A DNA stretch of 62,023 nt from Deltaproteobacteria bacterium (GCA_016219015.1 JACRCL010000009.1:1-62023), one strand, 5' to 3'. Counted from the stretch's first letter, positions 51,577 to 61,900 are shown. A program made the numbers and translations. The notes: a model not told the origin generated them from the sequence alone.

Positions 51577-52929
51577 CTATCCTTCCAGGCTTAATATGGC
51601 CTCAACGGCCTCATCCACCTCCTTTTCGCCAAGGTCCCTCGAGGCGAGGCTCTTAACGGCCTCCCTGCACCTTCTCTCCCCGGCTTCCTTGAGCTTAAGC
51701 GCAAGGCCCCGGAAAACGGCGGACCCGAGGCCCTCTGGTTGAGGCGGATTCTCTTTTATATCGGCAAAATCTCTTGAATTTTTAGGGGCCTCCAAATTCC
51801 GGAGGGGCCCGATAAGTTTATCCATCACCCCCGCCTTCTCAAGGGTAAAGGCGGCCTGCTCCTTCGCGTAGCGGTCGTCGTCATTGAGAAAGACCTCAAG
51901 AAGGGCCGGGTACGCCGCGTCCCCAAGCTCTCCAAGCGCCTCAGCCGCTACCCTCCTTACCTGCCAATTCCTGTCAACGAGCCCTGACTTGACCGCCTCG
52001 ATAGCCCGCGGGTCGCCTATGAGGCCAAGCGCCCTCGCGGCATGGAGCCTGACTACCCAGAAGGGGTCTCTTAACGCGCTGCAAAGGTGCGGCAACGCGG
52101 CAACTGACCTGATCTTGCCGAGGCCTTTTGCCGCCTTTGCCCTTATGTCCTGCTCAGTGTCCGAGAGCGCCTCGATAAAGGCGGCCTCTATGCCGGGGCT
52201 TGCTATCTCGCCTGCTATCTCTCCAAGGATATCCGCTGCCGCGGCGCGCACCTGCCATACAGGGGACTTAAGCTCCTCCATGAGGTCCGGCAACGCCCCC
52301 TCTCCGAAAGAGATGAGCGAGGATTTTATTATCCTCAAGGAGACTTCCTCGTCCTTCTCGACGGATTCCTTCAATAAGGCTATAAGGTGCGGTAAAGCCG
52401 CCCTGTCCCCGATCGCGCCGAGGGAATGGACTGCCATGTTCTTGACATCCCTGCCCTTTCTCCCGAGCGCCTCGATAAGTCCGGGGACGGCTTTCCTGCA
52501 CTTGAGCCTTCCGAGCTTGTCCGCGGCAATAGCCTGCTCCCAGTAATTGCCCTCCTTGAGCTTTTTGATGTAGCCGTCCGTATACCCAAGCTCATCGAAG
52601 TAACGGTATATATCCTCTATCGGGCGGGCTGAGTTGAAATCCCCGGGGCATTGCTCCGGAGGGCGCGCCCGTGAGATATCTTCAAGGGCCTTGAAAAGGT
52701 ATTCTTCAAGGGCCTGTCTGCCCGGCCGCCCGGCATTATTAAACTCTTTTACGTCGAGAGGAACGCCTGAGACGATAGAATCGTAAACGGGCCTGTATCT
52801 CTCCCGCTCGGAATCGAGGAGCCTGTACTTCCTGTTCATGTAGAACCGCCTGAGGAGGACGGCGAGGAAGGTAAAAGAAATGAGGGAAATGATCGCCCAG
52901 ATGACAAAGATGACTATAAGGCGGGTCAC
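51577..52929 (-). CDS. Membrane-anchored HEAT-repeat protein
   Basis: 450 aa. One N-terminal membrane helix (MTRLIVIFVIWAIISLISFTF), a short linker domain, then 7-8 HEAT/PBS-lyase-type repeats (~130-370; e.g. AVPGLIEALGRKGRDVKNMAVHSLGAIGD, ALPHLCSALRDPFWVVRLHAARALGLIGD, NWQVRRVAAEALGEL). Such repeats bind proteins; the likely partner is the adjacent synthase. GTG start with a GAGG/AGGGG upstream. First gene of the three-gene operon. Confidence 0.85.
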   Translation of the reverse strand: MTRLIVIFVIWAIISLISFTFLAVLLRRFYMNRKYRLLDSERERYRPVYDSIVSGVPLDVKEFNNAGRPGRQALEEYLFKALEDISRARPPEQCPGDFNSARPIEDIYRYFDELGYTDGYIKKLKEGNYWEQAIAADKLGRLKCRKAVPGLIEALGRKGRDVKNMAVHSLGAIGDRAALPHLIALLKESVEKDEEVSLRIIKSSLISFGEGALPDLMEELKSPVWQVRAAAADILGEIAGEIASPGIEAAFIEALSDTEQDIRAKAAKGLGKIRSVAALPHLCSALRDPFWVVRLHAARALGLIGDPRAIEAVKSGLVDRNWQVRRVAAEALGELGDAAYPALLEVFLNDDDRYAKEQAAFTLEKAGVMDKLIGPLRNLEAPKNSRDFADIKENPPQPEGLGSAVFRGLALKLKEAGERRCREAVKSLASRDLGEKEVDEAVEAILSLEG

Positions 52930-53125
52930 TGCCCCTCACCTCTTAGAATAAATTTAGCTTTTGCAGGAACAAAGGATTCTTGAAAATTATAACAAATACA
53001 ACATAAGATTCAAAGGGTTATTTGAAAGAATCTTGTTTGGAATCATTCCAGGATGAAAATTGCACATATGCACATTGGCTCTCAGGTATTACGAAGGGGT
53101 AGGGGGGGTGTTATCTTTGGACAAG
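52930..53125. other. Intergenic region, promoter side of the HEAT/GT/TPR operon
   Basis: AT-rich between 52945 and 53060, which likely holds the operon promoter (minus strand), but I could not pick a convincing -35/-10 pair. No gene seen. Confidence 0.35.
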
Positions 53126-53286
53126 GACCTCTTTGCGCATTGCCATGCGCTTTCGGGCATAGGGCTCGGCTCCCTACAGCCTCCTTCCACCGGGCGAGCC
53201 CGCCGAAGCTTCCTAAGAAATACGCCTTCCACCCCGCTCGCCCGCCCCTCCTCCAGCCCTATGGTCGCTACGCCCTATGCCCTGTG
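53126..53286. repeat. Repeat family D, copy 3
   Basis: 161 bp beginning cctctttgcgcattgccatg and ending tacgccctatgccctg; differs from copy 2 by scattered substitutions and small indels. Confidence 0.8.
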
Positions 53287-53312
53287 TTTGTAAAAACAAA
53301 AGATAAAAGAAA

Positions 53313-53344
53313 AAAAAGGGGGGGGCTTTTTGGCCCCCCCCTTT
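53313..53344. terminator. Bidirectional G/C-run terminator
   Basis: AAAAGGGGGGGG-CTTTTT-GGCCCCCCCCTTT; A-run on one side and T on the other. Likely ends the minus-strand LysM transcript coming from 56.4 kb. Confidence 0.5.
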
Positions 53345-53389
53345 GTAATCACTTTTTCTCTTAACACTGTTGTTTCGAGCTTTGACGCC

Positions 53390-53420
53390 GACGAAGCAGA
53401 TGGACTTTTTCAGCACCCTG
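53390..53420. repeat. Repeat family B, end fragment
   Basis: gaagcagatggac then tttttcagcaccctg, abutting the TAA stop of the LysM gene. Confidence 0.6.
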
Positions 53421-56357
53421 TTAATTCGTCCAATCCTCAACCCAGGTCTTTCTCTGCACGTCCGTCCACTTCCTCCAATCCCCCCTTAGCCTTGACTTCT
53501 TCACTGCGTCCCTTGCTTCTGCTTTTGATACCGTCTTGTATATGATGAGTATCTGGTCCGGCCGTATTACGTCGGGGCCCCTGAGCTTCGCCATGTTATA
53601 CCTGTATATGAGCGGCCACATGAGGGGGTTCCCCAATACGTCCTTTCTCGATGCTATCTTCCAGAGGCTGTCGCCCTTCTTCACTATGTAGAAGCTCAGG
53701 ACGTCCTCGACGCTCATGTACTTTATTATGTCCTCGGGTTTGACCTCGCCGGTTTTGAGCTTTGCCACGATCTTTTCCTTAAGCCTGCCCAACTCATCCT
53801 GGAGGTTGGCGAACTCGCCGGCTTTCGCGCCGCCTTCCTTCCGCAGCGCCTCGGCCTCCTTGCTTATCCGGGTGATCTCGACCTCAAGCTCTTTTTTAAC
53901 CTCGGCCTCTTTCGCAAGCCTTTCCTCGGTATCCTTCAGGTTCTTCTCAAGCTGCTTGATGGCGCTCCTGGAGACCTCGGCGTCATCGCGCTCCTGTAAT
54001 TTGGCCTCAAGGACTTTCCTGGACTCAAGCTCGGCCGCGAGCCTTGCCTCGAGGTCCTTCTTCGCCTGAAGCTCGACCACGAGCTTTCCCTCGATGTCCT
54101 TCTTCTCCTGAAGCTCGGAAGCGAGTTTTCCATCGAGGTCCTTGTTGGACTGAAGCTCGGCCGAAAGCTTCGTCTCTGCCTCGGCCTTTGCGCGCTCAAG
54201 CTCGGTCTTCGAGCGCTCGAGCCCCTCTATGGCGTTCTCGGCGACCTTCTTCGCGTAATCGGTATCCTTGAGCTTCGCCTCAAGGGCGGTCTTTTCTTCG
54301 GCGCCCTTTGCCAGCTTCTCCTCGAGGTCCTTCTTATTCGCCTCGGCCTGCTTGACCGAGACCTCGACCGCGAGCCTCGCCTCCTCGGCATCTTTCAGGC
54401 GGGCCTCGATGGCCTTGCGCGCCTCTACCTCCTGGAGGAGCCTGGTCTGGGTCTCTTCCTTGGAGGATATTATATCCTTTACGGAGGCCTCGCCCGCCGC
54501 CTTCGCGGCCTCGGCTTCCCTGAGCCTCGCCTCGAGAGTCATGCGTGACTCCGACTCCTTCAGGAGCTTGTCCTCGATGTCCCTGCGCGCCTGCACAAGC
54601 TCGTCGAGGGCCTTCGAGTCCCCTCCCCTGAGCGCCTCGTCTTTCTTGAGCCTCTCCTCCAGCTCCCTGTTCTTCGTGTTCAGCTCCTCTGCCATGAACC
54701 GGGCCGCGTCGGCCTGGGCGAGCGCCTCTTCGGCCTTCCTTATCCTCGATTCAAGCTCGAAGTTCTTCTCGTTGAGCTGATCGACGACCGATGCCGAGGA
54801 CTGGTTCTTGGCGAGCACTACCTCCGCCTCCTTCAACTTCGAGGCGAGCTCCCTGTTCTGGGTTATCACGGTATCGGCCTGGGTCCTTGCGGCCTCGGAC
54901 TGGTTGAGGGCGAGCTGTGCCTCCTTCAAGCGCACCTCAAGCTCGGTGTTGCGCTCTATCAACTTCTGCGCCACGTATGTGGCGGCCTTGCCCTGTAGGT
55001 TTACGAGCCCCGCCTCCTTGAGTTTCGCCTCAAGCTCCGCGTTCTTCGAGATAAGCTCTTTGGCCATCTCGTTCGCGGCCTCGGTCTTTGCAAAGGCCTG
55101 CTGCGTGTCCTTCAGCTTTTCCTCAAGCCCCCTGTTCTGCTCGGCCAGGTCCCTGGAGCGGACCTTCAGGTCCTCAAGCTCGGCCCTGGAGGACTCTTCC
55201 GACTTCTTCTTCGCCTCTGCAGCCTCGGAGAGTTTCTGTTCGAGGTCCGAGACCTTTTTAGCGAGATCATCCCTCTGCCGTTCCCTGTCTTTGACCGTCT
55301 CATCGCTCAAGACAATGGGCCTTTCCTCAAGCGCCTTCCTTAATGACTCTTCCTGCTTTTTCGAGTTCTCAAGCTCCGTCTTTATCGAGGCGAGCGTCTG
55401 CGCGCCCTCGGCTGCCTCGGCCTTTATGGCCGTCTTTTCCCCGTTTATCCTCTCTATCTCTTTTTGAAGGGCGGCCACTGAGGCCTGCGCCTCTTCCACC
55501 TTCTTCTTCGCCTCGTCCCGCGACCTTTCGAGCTCGGCCACCACTACCGAGGCTGAGGCGGCCTCCTTTTCAAGGGCCGCGTATTTCTCGGCGCTTACCG
55601 CGCCGGCGACCTGTGGCGGACTGGGTACGGCCTCCTTCGCTACTGCCGCGGTCTTGGAAGATTTGGCCCGCGTGCCTTCGAATTCCTTCAGGCGCGCCTC
55701 AAGCGTGGTGCGCGCCTCCTTTTCCTTCACGAACTTCTTGTCCGCCTCTTTCCTGGCAAGCTCCTGGTTCTTGAGTGCCGCCTCGATAGCCGCGCGGGCC
55801 TCTTCGACCTTCTTGAGCTTCGCCTCAAGCTCCTTGTTCTTTACGGACGACTCCTCGGCCCTCACCCTGGCGAGCTCAGCCTGGGTCCACGCGGCCTCGG
55901 CCTTTTTCCGCGCCTCTTCCTCAATCTTCAGCTGCGTTTCGGCCTCGAACCTCTTCTTCGCTTCCTCCACGGCCAGGATTTTCGCCTCAAGCTCGGAGAT
56001 TTCCTTCTTGGCCTTTTCCTCTATCTCGGCCCTGATCTTCTCGCGCTCTTTCTCAAGGTCTGACTCGCTAATGTTGCCCTCGAGCCTGCGCTGCCTCTCC
56101 TCGAATGCGAGCGCCCTTTCAAGTTTCCTCTTCTCATTCAGCTCTTCCTTCAGCTTGGCCTCGAGGTCCTTCAACTGCTCGGCGTCCTTCGCCGACTGGG
56201 TCTTCGCCATCACGACGTCTTTCTCGAGCTGGGTCTCGGTCTGCTTGCCTTCCTTGACCTTGTCTTCGAGGCGGGCCTTCTCCTTGTCGCCGGCGACCCA
56301 TGATACAGCAAGAGAGAACATGAGGAATATGCCTAATACAGCTCCTAAACCACCCAT
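53421..56357 (-). CDS. Giant coiled-coil protein with C-terminal LysM domain
   Basis: 978 aa. One N-terminal membrane helix (MGGLGAVLGIFLMFSLAVSWV), then ~830 residues of almost uninterrupted Glu/Lys/Ala-rich coiled coil made of degenerate ~12-25-residue units (LEAKLKE..., A-E-A-R). A short Pro-containing break lies near 245-255. A LysM domain (~884-935; YIVKKGDSLWKIASRKDVLGNPLMWPLIYRYN) follows, and a basic Trp-rich tail (WRKWTDVQRKTWVEDW). Likely tethers the inner membrane to peptidoglycan as a long periplasmic rod (inference). AGGAG precedes the ATG; it has its own promoter. Confidence 0.85.
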   Translation of the reverse strand: MGGLGAVLGIFLMFSLAVSWVAGDKEKARLEDKVKEGKQTETQLEKDVVMAKTQSAKDAEQLKDLEAKLKEELNEKRKLERALAFEERQRRLEGNISESDLEKEREKIRAEIEEKAKKEISELEAKILAVEEAKKRFEAETQLKIEEEARKKAEAAWTQAELARVRAEESSVKNKELEAKLKKVEEARAAIEAALKNQELARKEADKKFVKEKEARTTLEARLKEFEGTRAKSSKTAAVAKEAVPSPPQVAGAVSAEKYAALEKEAASASVVVAELERSRDEAKKKVEEAQASVAALQKEIERINGEKTAIKAEAAEGAQTLASIKTELENSKKQEESLRKALEERPIVLSDETVKDRERQRDDLAKKVSDLEQKLSEAAEAKKKSEESSRAELEDLKVRSRDLAEQNRGLEEKLKDTQQAFAKTEAANEMAKELISKNAELEAKLKEAGLVNLQGKAATYVAQKLIERNTELEVRLKEAQLALNQSEAARTQADTVITQNRELASKLKEAEVVLAKNQSSASVVDQLNEKNFELESRIRKAEEALAQADAARFMAEELNTKNRELEERLKKDEALRGGDSKALDELVQARRDIEDKLLKESESRMTLEARLREAEAAKAAGEASVKDIISSKEETQTRLLQEVEARKAIEARLKDAEEARLAVEVSVKQAEANKKDLEEKLAKGAEEKTALEAKLKDTDYAKKVAENAIEGLERSKTELERAKAEAETKLSAELQSNKDLDGKLASELQEKKDIEGKLVVELQAKKDLEARLAAELESRKVLEAKLQERDDAEVSRSAIKQLEKNLKDTEERLAKEAEVKKELEVEITRISKEAEALRKEGGAKAGEFANLQDELGRLKEKIVAKLKTGEVKPEDIIKYMSVEDVLSFYIVKKGDSLWKIASRKDVLGNPLMWPLIYRYNMAKLRGPDVIRPDQILIIYKTVSKAEARDAVKKSRLRGDWRKWTDVQRKTWVEDWTN

Positions 56358-56416
56358 AAGAAACTCCTGGATTCTTAAAACACCGGGCCCAAGGCCCCCA
56401 CATAGAGGATTGTAGA

Positions 56417-56446
56417 ATTATATAACGCCGCGCGCCTTGATTTCAA
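56417..56446 (-). promoter_or_regulatory. Promoter of the LysM coiled-coil gene
   Basis: Minus strand TTGAAA (56446-56441), 18-bp spacer, TATAAT (56422-56417). Confidence 0.7.
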
Positions 56447-56629
56447 GACGAATGCGCCCGTAAGGCCGCCGCCCTTCCGGCAAAAGCCTGCTCCTGAGCT
56501 TAGAGTATTATTATTATTTAAGAAGATTAAAAAAAATATATTTTTTTTATTAAAAACCAATTTAAGGAATAAAATTTCCGGGACACCCTCTTTTACCTTT
56601 AAAATTGGGCAAATCCAGAGTATTTATGC

Positions 56630-56658
56630 TTGACTTTTCACCATCATTTCAGTATTGG
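56630..56658 (+). promoter_or_regulatory. Weak candidate promoter for aroD
   Basis: TTGACT (56630-56635), 17 bp, TATTGG (56653-56658); a TATATC lies just after. The rest of 56447-56771 is AT-rich with no gene seen. Confidence 0.3.
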
Positions 56659-56771
56659 TATATCTGCCGTGTTTTTTAAGTATTTTTGAGGAAATGGGGC
56701 GTTTGGCGCGGGTAACCCGAAGTGAAAATCAAAATCATCGTCTCCGCACGCCTGGACTTAAGGTGAAAATC

Positions 56772-57455
56772 ATGTACTGGAAAGCCCCTGGAATAGCCGG
56801 CGTCCTGGCAGGGGAGATAAACGGCGCGTCGATAAAAAGGGCGGCGCGTTCCGGGGCCGACCTGACCGAGGTGCGGGTAGACACTTTCAGGGAGAGGGAC
56901 CCTGATACACTGGCCGAAGGCCTCAAAAGGCTCAGGTCAAAGGCGAACCTGCCCGTTATCCTGACCGTAAGGAGCAGGAAAGAGGGCGGAAAATACGCCA
57001 TAGGCGATAAGGAGAGGCTTGAGTTATTTAAAAATTTAATGCCTTTCGCGGATATCGCCGATATAGAGCTAAGCTCAGGCGGGATAATAAAAAATGTGGT
57101 AGACTCAGCAAAGGGTCACGGGAAAAAGGTCATAATCTCCTACCATAATTTTAAAACCACGCCAGGGGACAGGATACTTCAGGAGATAGTCAGGAAGGCC
57201 CGCGCAAAGGGCGGCGATATCGTCAAGATCGCGGCCTTTGCCAGGGGCCCTCAGGACCTTAGAAGGCTTGCCCGGATCCTCACGGATTCCAAGGACTTGA
57301 TAGTCATAGCGATGGGAAAGGCCGGCTCTGCATCGAGGGTGCTTTTCCCGGCCATAGGCTCGCTCATCACATACGGGTCCCTGACGGATAAGACGGCGCC
57401 GGGGCAGATGAGCGTAAAGGAGCTGAAGACGGAATTCAGGCGCTACGGGCTTTAG
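56772..57455 (+). CDS. aroD: 3-dehydroquinate dehydratase, type I
   Basis: 227 aa, slightly shorter than the usual ~250. Dehydrates 3-dehydroquinate to 3-dehydroshikimate through a Schiff base. ADLTEVRVDTF, LTVRSRKEGG, VIISYHNFKTTP with the general-base His, GGDIVKIAAFA with the Schiff-base Lys, and ITYGSLTDKTAPGQMSV. ATG 56772 has AAGGTG 6 nt upstream; the homologous part begins there. Isolated from other aro genes. Confidence 0.92.
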   Translation: MYWKAPGIAGVLAGEINGASIKRAARSGADLTEVRVDTFRERDPDTLAEGLKRLRSKANLPVILTVRSRKEGGKYAIGDKERLELFKNLMPFADIADIELSSGGIIKNVVDSAKGHGKKVIISYHNFKTTPGDRILQEIVRKARAKGGDIVKIAAFARGPQDLRRLARILTDSKDLIVIAMGKAGSASRVLFPAIGSLITYGSLTDKTAPGQMSVKELKTEFRRYGL

Positions 57456-57515
57456 GTTTGTTTGACATTTAAAATTTGAAAATTTCGGGTAGAATTTAAT
57501 CTATAAGACATTGTT

Positions 57516-57545
57516 TTGACATAACTAAGGATTATTGGCTAATTT
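57516..57545 (+). promoter_or_regulatory. Possible gapA promoter
   Basis: TTGACA (57516-57521) with a poor -10 (TAATTT, 18 bp on). Repeat B copy 4 lies between it and gapA. Confidence 0.35.
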
Positions 57546-57547
57546 AG

Positions 57548-57692
57548 CAGGTTGCTGAAAAACTCGGAATTTGTTAAAGGCTGCTCAAAAAGCTCCAGAT
57601 GCGAGGCGTCGAGGAGCGAGGAATGAGACGTACTCACCTTTCGTTATGACAAGAAGAAGACAACAAAGCAGATGGACTTTTTCAGCAGCCTG
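57548..57692. repeat. Repeat family B, copy 4 (full)
   Basis: 145 bp, CAGGTTGCTGAAAAACTC ... CTTTTTCAGCAGCCTG. It makes up most of the gapA upstream region. Confidence 0.85.
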
Positions 57693-57704
57693 TTAGACTT
57701 TTAA

Positions 57705-58733
<1,029 letters not shown>

Positions 58734-58828
58734 AAAATCTGGCTGCGGGCAGTTGAAATTTTCCGGAAAAATACGGCTCACCGTCAGGGAACATGGCGCA
58801 ACGGAGGTCTTGACTTGGAGGTTTTGAA

Positions 58829-60049
58829 TTGAATAAGGGTATAAAATATATCGACGAGATCGGCCTCAAAGGCAAGCGCGTCTTTATAAGGGTCGACTTC
58901 AACGTACCGCTCGACGACCACGGCAATATAACCGACGATACGAGGATAAGGAGCGTGCTGCCGACCATCAACTACGCGCTCGACGAGAACGCGAGGGTCA
59001 TACTCGCCTCGCACCTGGGCAGGCCCAAGGGCAAAAAGGTGCCCGAGATGAGCCTGTCGCCCGTGGCCAAGAGGCTCGGGAGGCTCTTGGAGAAGGACGT
59101 GACCCTTGCCCCGGACTGCGTGGGAGATGAGGTAAAAAAGCTTGTAAACAACATGAAACCCGGGGACGTGGCGCTCCTTGAGAACCTGAGGTTCCACCCG
59201 GAGGAAGAGAAGAACGACGAGGAATTCGGCATGAAGCTCGGGGAGCTGGCCGATGTCTATATAAACGACGCATTCGCCATGGCGCACAGGGCGCACGCCT
59301 CGAACGTGGCCATAACAAAGTACGTGAAAGAGGTCGGCGCCGGGTTCCTCATGAAAAACGAGCTCCAGTACTTCTCGATGGCCATGGAGAAGCCGACGAG
59401 GCCGCTTGTGGCCATAGTCGGGGGCAAAAAGGTCTCCGACAAGGTCGGGGTCTTATCGAGCCTGTGCGACAGGGTCGATAAGCTCATAATAGGCGGCGGC
59501 ATGGCGCTGACCTTCTTCAAGTCCCTCGGCTATGAGATAGGGAGTTCCTTCTGTGAGGACACCGCGCTCAATTCCGCAAAGGAAGTTATCGAAAAAGCGC
59601 GGGAAAAACATATAAAGCTCTATATGCCCGTTGACTTCGTGGTAGCCGACAAGTTCAGCCCCTCCGCGGAGACAAAGGTCGTGACGTACCAGGAGATACC
59701 GAGGGACTGGATGGCGCTCGATATCGGCCCTGCCACGGTCACGCTCTTTACCGAGGCCATACAGAACGCCAAGACAATAATCTGGAACGGCCCCATGGGG
59801 GTCTTCGAGATAGACGCCTTCAGCCGCGGGACCTTCGCGATGGTCCAGAGCGTGGCTAACACCTACGCCATGACCATAGTAGGGGGCGGTGATACGGACG
59901 TCGCGGTCCACCGCGCCGGTGAATACGCGAAGATGAGCTATATCTCCACCGGCGGCGGGGCATTTCTTGAGATATTAAAGGGGGTCGAGCTCCCTGGCAT
60001 AGCCGCCCTCAGGGAGAAAAAGCCCCGGAAGGCGGCGGCGGCGAGCTGA
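58829..60049 (+). CDS. pgk: Phosphoglycerate kinase
   Basis: 406 aa. Transfers phosphate from 1,3-bisphosphoglycerate to ADP. FIRVDFNVPLDDHGNITDDTRI, ASHLGRPKG, LENLRFHPEEEKND, FAMAHRAHAS, VGGKKVSDKVGVL, GGGMALTFF, WNGPMGVFEI and GGGDTDVAV. TTG start (58829) with GGAGG 8 nt upstream. It follows gapA by 95 bp; the C-terminal tail RKAAAAS is low-complexity. Confidence 0.97.
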   Translation: MNKGIKYIDEIGLKGKRVFIRVDFNVPLDDHGNITDDTRIRSVLPTINYALDENARVILASHLGRPKGKKVPEMSLSPVAKRLGRLLEKDVTLAPDCVGDEVKKLVNNMKPGDVALLENLRFHPEEEKNDEEFGMKLGELADVYINDAFAMAHRAHASNVAITKYVKEVGAGFLMKNELQYFSMAMEKPTRPLVAIVGGKKVSDKVGVLSSLCDRVDKLIIGGGMALTFFKSLGYEIGSSFCEDTALNSAKEVIEKAREKHIKLYMPVDFVVADKFSPSAETKVVTYQEIPRDWMALDIGPATVTLFTEAIQNAKTIIWNGPMGVFEIDAFSRGTFAMVQSVANTYAMTIVGGGDTDVAVHRAGEYAKMSYISTGGGAFLEILKGVELPGIAALREKKPRKAAAAS

Positions 60050-60112
60050 AGCAGGGCGTGACCCCTTTCCTTTTGAGGCGATTCTCAAAACACAGACCAA
60101 ATCCGGGACAGA

Positions 60113-60877
60113 ATGCTCAAACCGCTCATAGCAGGCAACTGGAAGATGAATACCACGGTCCATCAGGGTGTGGACCTGGTGATAAAGCTGAGGGAACTGC
60201 TCAAGGGGGCAGACCCCGATGAGGTAGAGGTCGTCCTTGCCCCGCCATTCACTTCCATCCACCATATAAGCCATATCATCGCCGACAGCCACATAAGGCT
60301 CTGCGGGCAGAACCTCCATTGGGAGAAGGGCGGCGCCTACACCGGCGAGGTCTCTGCCGATATGCTCATCTCCGTGGGGTGCCGGTACGTCATCATCGGC
60401 CATTCGGAAAGAAGGGAATTATTCAAGGAAACCGATGAGATGGTAAATAAAAAGGTGCTGGCCGCGTTGAAGGCGGGGCTCCGACCCATCATCTGCGTCG
60501 GGGAGACCCTTGACGAGAGGGAGCTGGGCAAGACCATATCAAAGGTGCAGCTCCAGATCAAAAAGGCGCTCTCCGGGCTTGCGGGCGGGGCCCTGAAGGA
60601 CATCGCGATAGCATATGAGCCGATATGGGCCATCGGCACAGGCCGCACCGCCACACCTCAGATGGCCGAAGAGGTCCATAACGCCCTGAGGGAGCTCCTA
60701 TTCGAGCTCTATGACACCGATTCCGTTAAAAGTACCCGCGTAATATACGGCGGGAGCGTCAAACCCGACAACATCGACAGCCTTATGGCCCAGCCCAACA
60801 TAGACGGCGCGCTCGTCGGAGGCGCGAGCCTCAAGGCAGAGGACTTCGCGCGGATAGTAAAGTTCCGGCATCTTTAG
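60113..60877 (+). CDS. tpiA: Triosephosphate isomerase
   Basis: 254 aa TIM barrel. Interconverts DHAP and G3P. LIAGNWKMNTT (catalytic Lys), IIGHSERRELF (catalytic His), AYEPIWAIGTG (catalytic Glu), YGGSVKPDNI and GALVGGASLKAEDF. 63 bp after pgk. The stop TAG is directly followed by CAGGCTGCTGAAAAA, a family B border. Confidence 0.97.
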   Translation: MLKPLIAGNWKMNTTVHQGVDLVIKLRELLKGADPDEVEVVLAPPFTSIHHISHIIADSHIRLCGQNLHWEKGGAYTGEVSADMLISVGCRYVIIGHSERRELFKETDEMVNKKVLAALKAGLRPIICVGETLDERELGKTISKVQLQIKKALSGLAGGALKDIAIAYEPIWAIGTGRTATPQMAEEVHNALRELLFELYDTDSVKSTRVIYGGSVKPDNIDSLMAQPNIDGALVGGASLKAEDFARIVKFRHL

Positions 60878-60904
60878 CAGGCTGCTGAAAAAGCCCATCT
60901 GCTT
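60878..60904. repeat. Repeat family B, end fragment
   Basis: CAGGCTGCTGAAAAAGCCCATCTGC-type end, inverse orientation; interior replaced by element F. Confidence 0.7.
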
Positions 60905-60909
60905 TTATC

Positions 60910-61031
60910 CCGGACGCAATAAATGTCTTTATACTTTGTTGTACTCCTCGGAAAATCCTCGACGTACAACACAAGTACGCCTGCGGTTTTCCTCGTCGTC
61001 CGCCTCGTCTAAAGTCATTTCTTGCGTCCGG
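60910..61031. repeat. Repeat element F with inverted ends
   Basis: 122 bp bounded by CCGGACGCAA and TTGCGTCCGG (longer imperfect pairing aaatgtcttta / taaagtcattt inside). Seen once in the window, in the tpiA-secG gap. MITE-like; may be nested in or next to a B copy. Confidence 0.6.
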
Positions 61032-61052
61032 TTGAAGACTTCGGCGTTTAGC

Positions 61053-61076
61053 GGGTTCAGGTTTGCAACCCGAACC
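61053..61076. repeat. Repeat family C hairpin, copy 5
   Basis: GGGTTCAGGTTTGCAACCCGAACC; imperfect stem. The remainder of the gap to secG (61077-61300) is AT-rich, with no gene seen. Confidence 0.65.
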
Positions 61077-61308
61077 TAAGAATTAGTAATCCCTGGGGAA
61101 GCTCTGATTAATCAGGGATTTCTTAGGGCTGCTATACCCCCCCTCCCGGTCATTTCCCTAAAACAATTTAACCCCTTCTAAAAAACCGCTTGCATTTCCT
61201 GTCCAAAAAAGTAAAATGATTGTTTACGAAAAAGTTATTGCAAACCGTATCCAAAACTGGTAAAAAATTTATCTTTGACGGGGAGCTTGAAAAATTCCCG
61301 GAGGGGTT

Positions 61309-61641
61309 ATGCTTCTTACGATAGTCTCAACAATACACATTATAGTAAGCATCATAATGGTAATAGCCGTGCTCCTGCAGGTCGGCAAGGGGGCCTCGAT
61401 AGGCTCGACCTTCGGGGGCGGGGCTTCGAGCCAGACGATATTCGGCAGCGCCGGCCCGGCTACGCTCCTGGCCAAGGTCACATACGCGTGCGCCGGCATA
61501 TTCATGCTTACATCGCTCTTCCTGACCTATTCGGCGAGCAGACGCAGGTCTTCATCGATAATGCAGAACGTGCCTGCGGCCACAGCCCCGGCACCGGCGG
61601 CGCCAGCGCAGCCTCAGGCGCCCGCTGCACAGCCGAAATAG
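61309..61641 (+). CDS. secG: Preprotein translocase subunit SecG
   Basis: 110 aa. Two membrane helices (~3-24 and ~52-72) with the family segment VLLQVGKGASIGSTFGGGASSQTIFGSAGPATLLAKVT between them. Part of SecYEG. An Ala/Pro/Gln-rich C-terminal tail. GGAGGGG precedes ATG 61309. Its place after tpiA and before tRNA-Leu is a widely conserved order. Confidence 0.94.
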   Translation: MLLTIVSTIHIIVSIIMVIAVLLQVGKGASIGSTFGGGASSQTIFGSAGPATLLAKVTYACAGIFMLTSLFLTYSASRRRSSSIMQNVPAATAPAPAAPAQPQAPAAQPK

Positions 61642-61734
61642 CCTGATTTCAGAGCAAATCGCTTGACTTACATACTGGCTTTTGTTTTAATCGGGTTTGC
61701 CAGCCGGGCGTTCCAGCCCATAATAAACCCAAGA

Positions 61735-61819
<85 letters not shown>

Positions 61820-61838
61820 TATTAAAAGAAGTAAAAAC

Positions 61839-61869
61839 AAGGGGTTGGCTTTCGCCAGCCCCTTTGATT
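61839..61869 (+). terminator. Terminator after tRNA-Leu
   Basis: AAGGGGTTGGC-TTTC-GCCAGCCCCTT followed by TGATTTT; one G-T pair in the stem. Confidence 0.75.
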
Positions 61870-61900
61870 TTAGTGCCCCAATAGTGCCCCACGGATTCTC

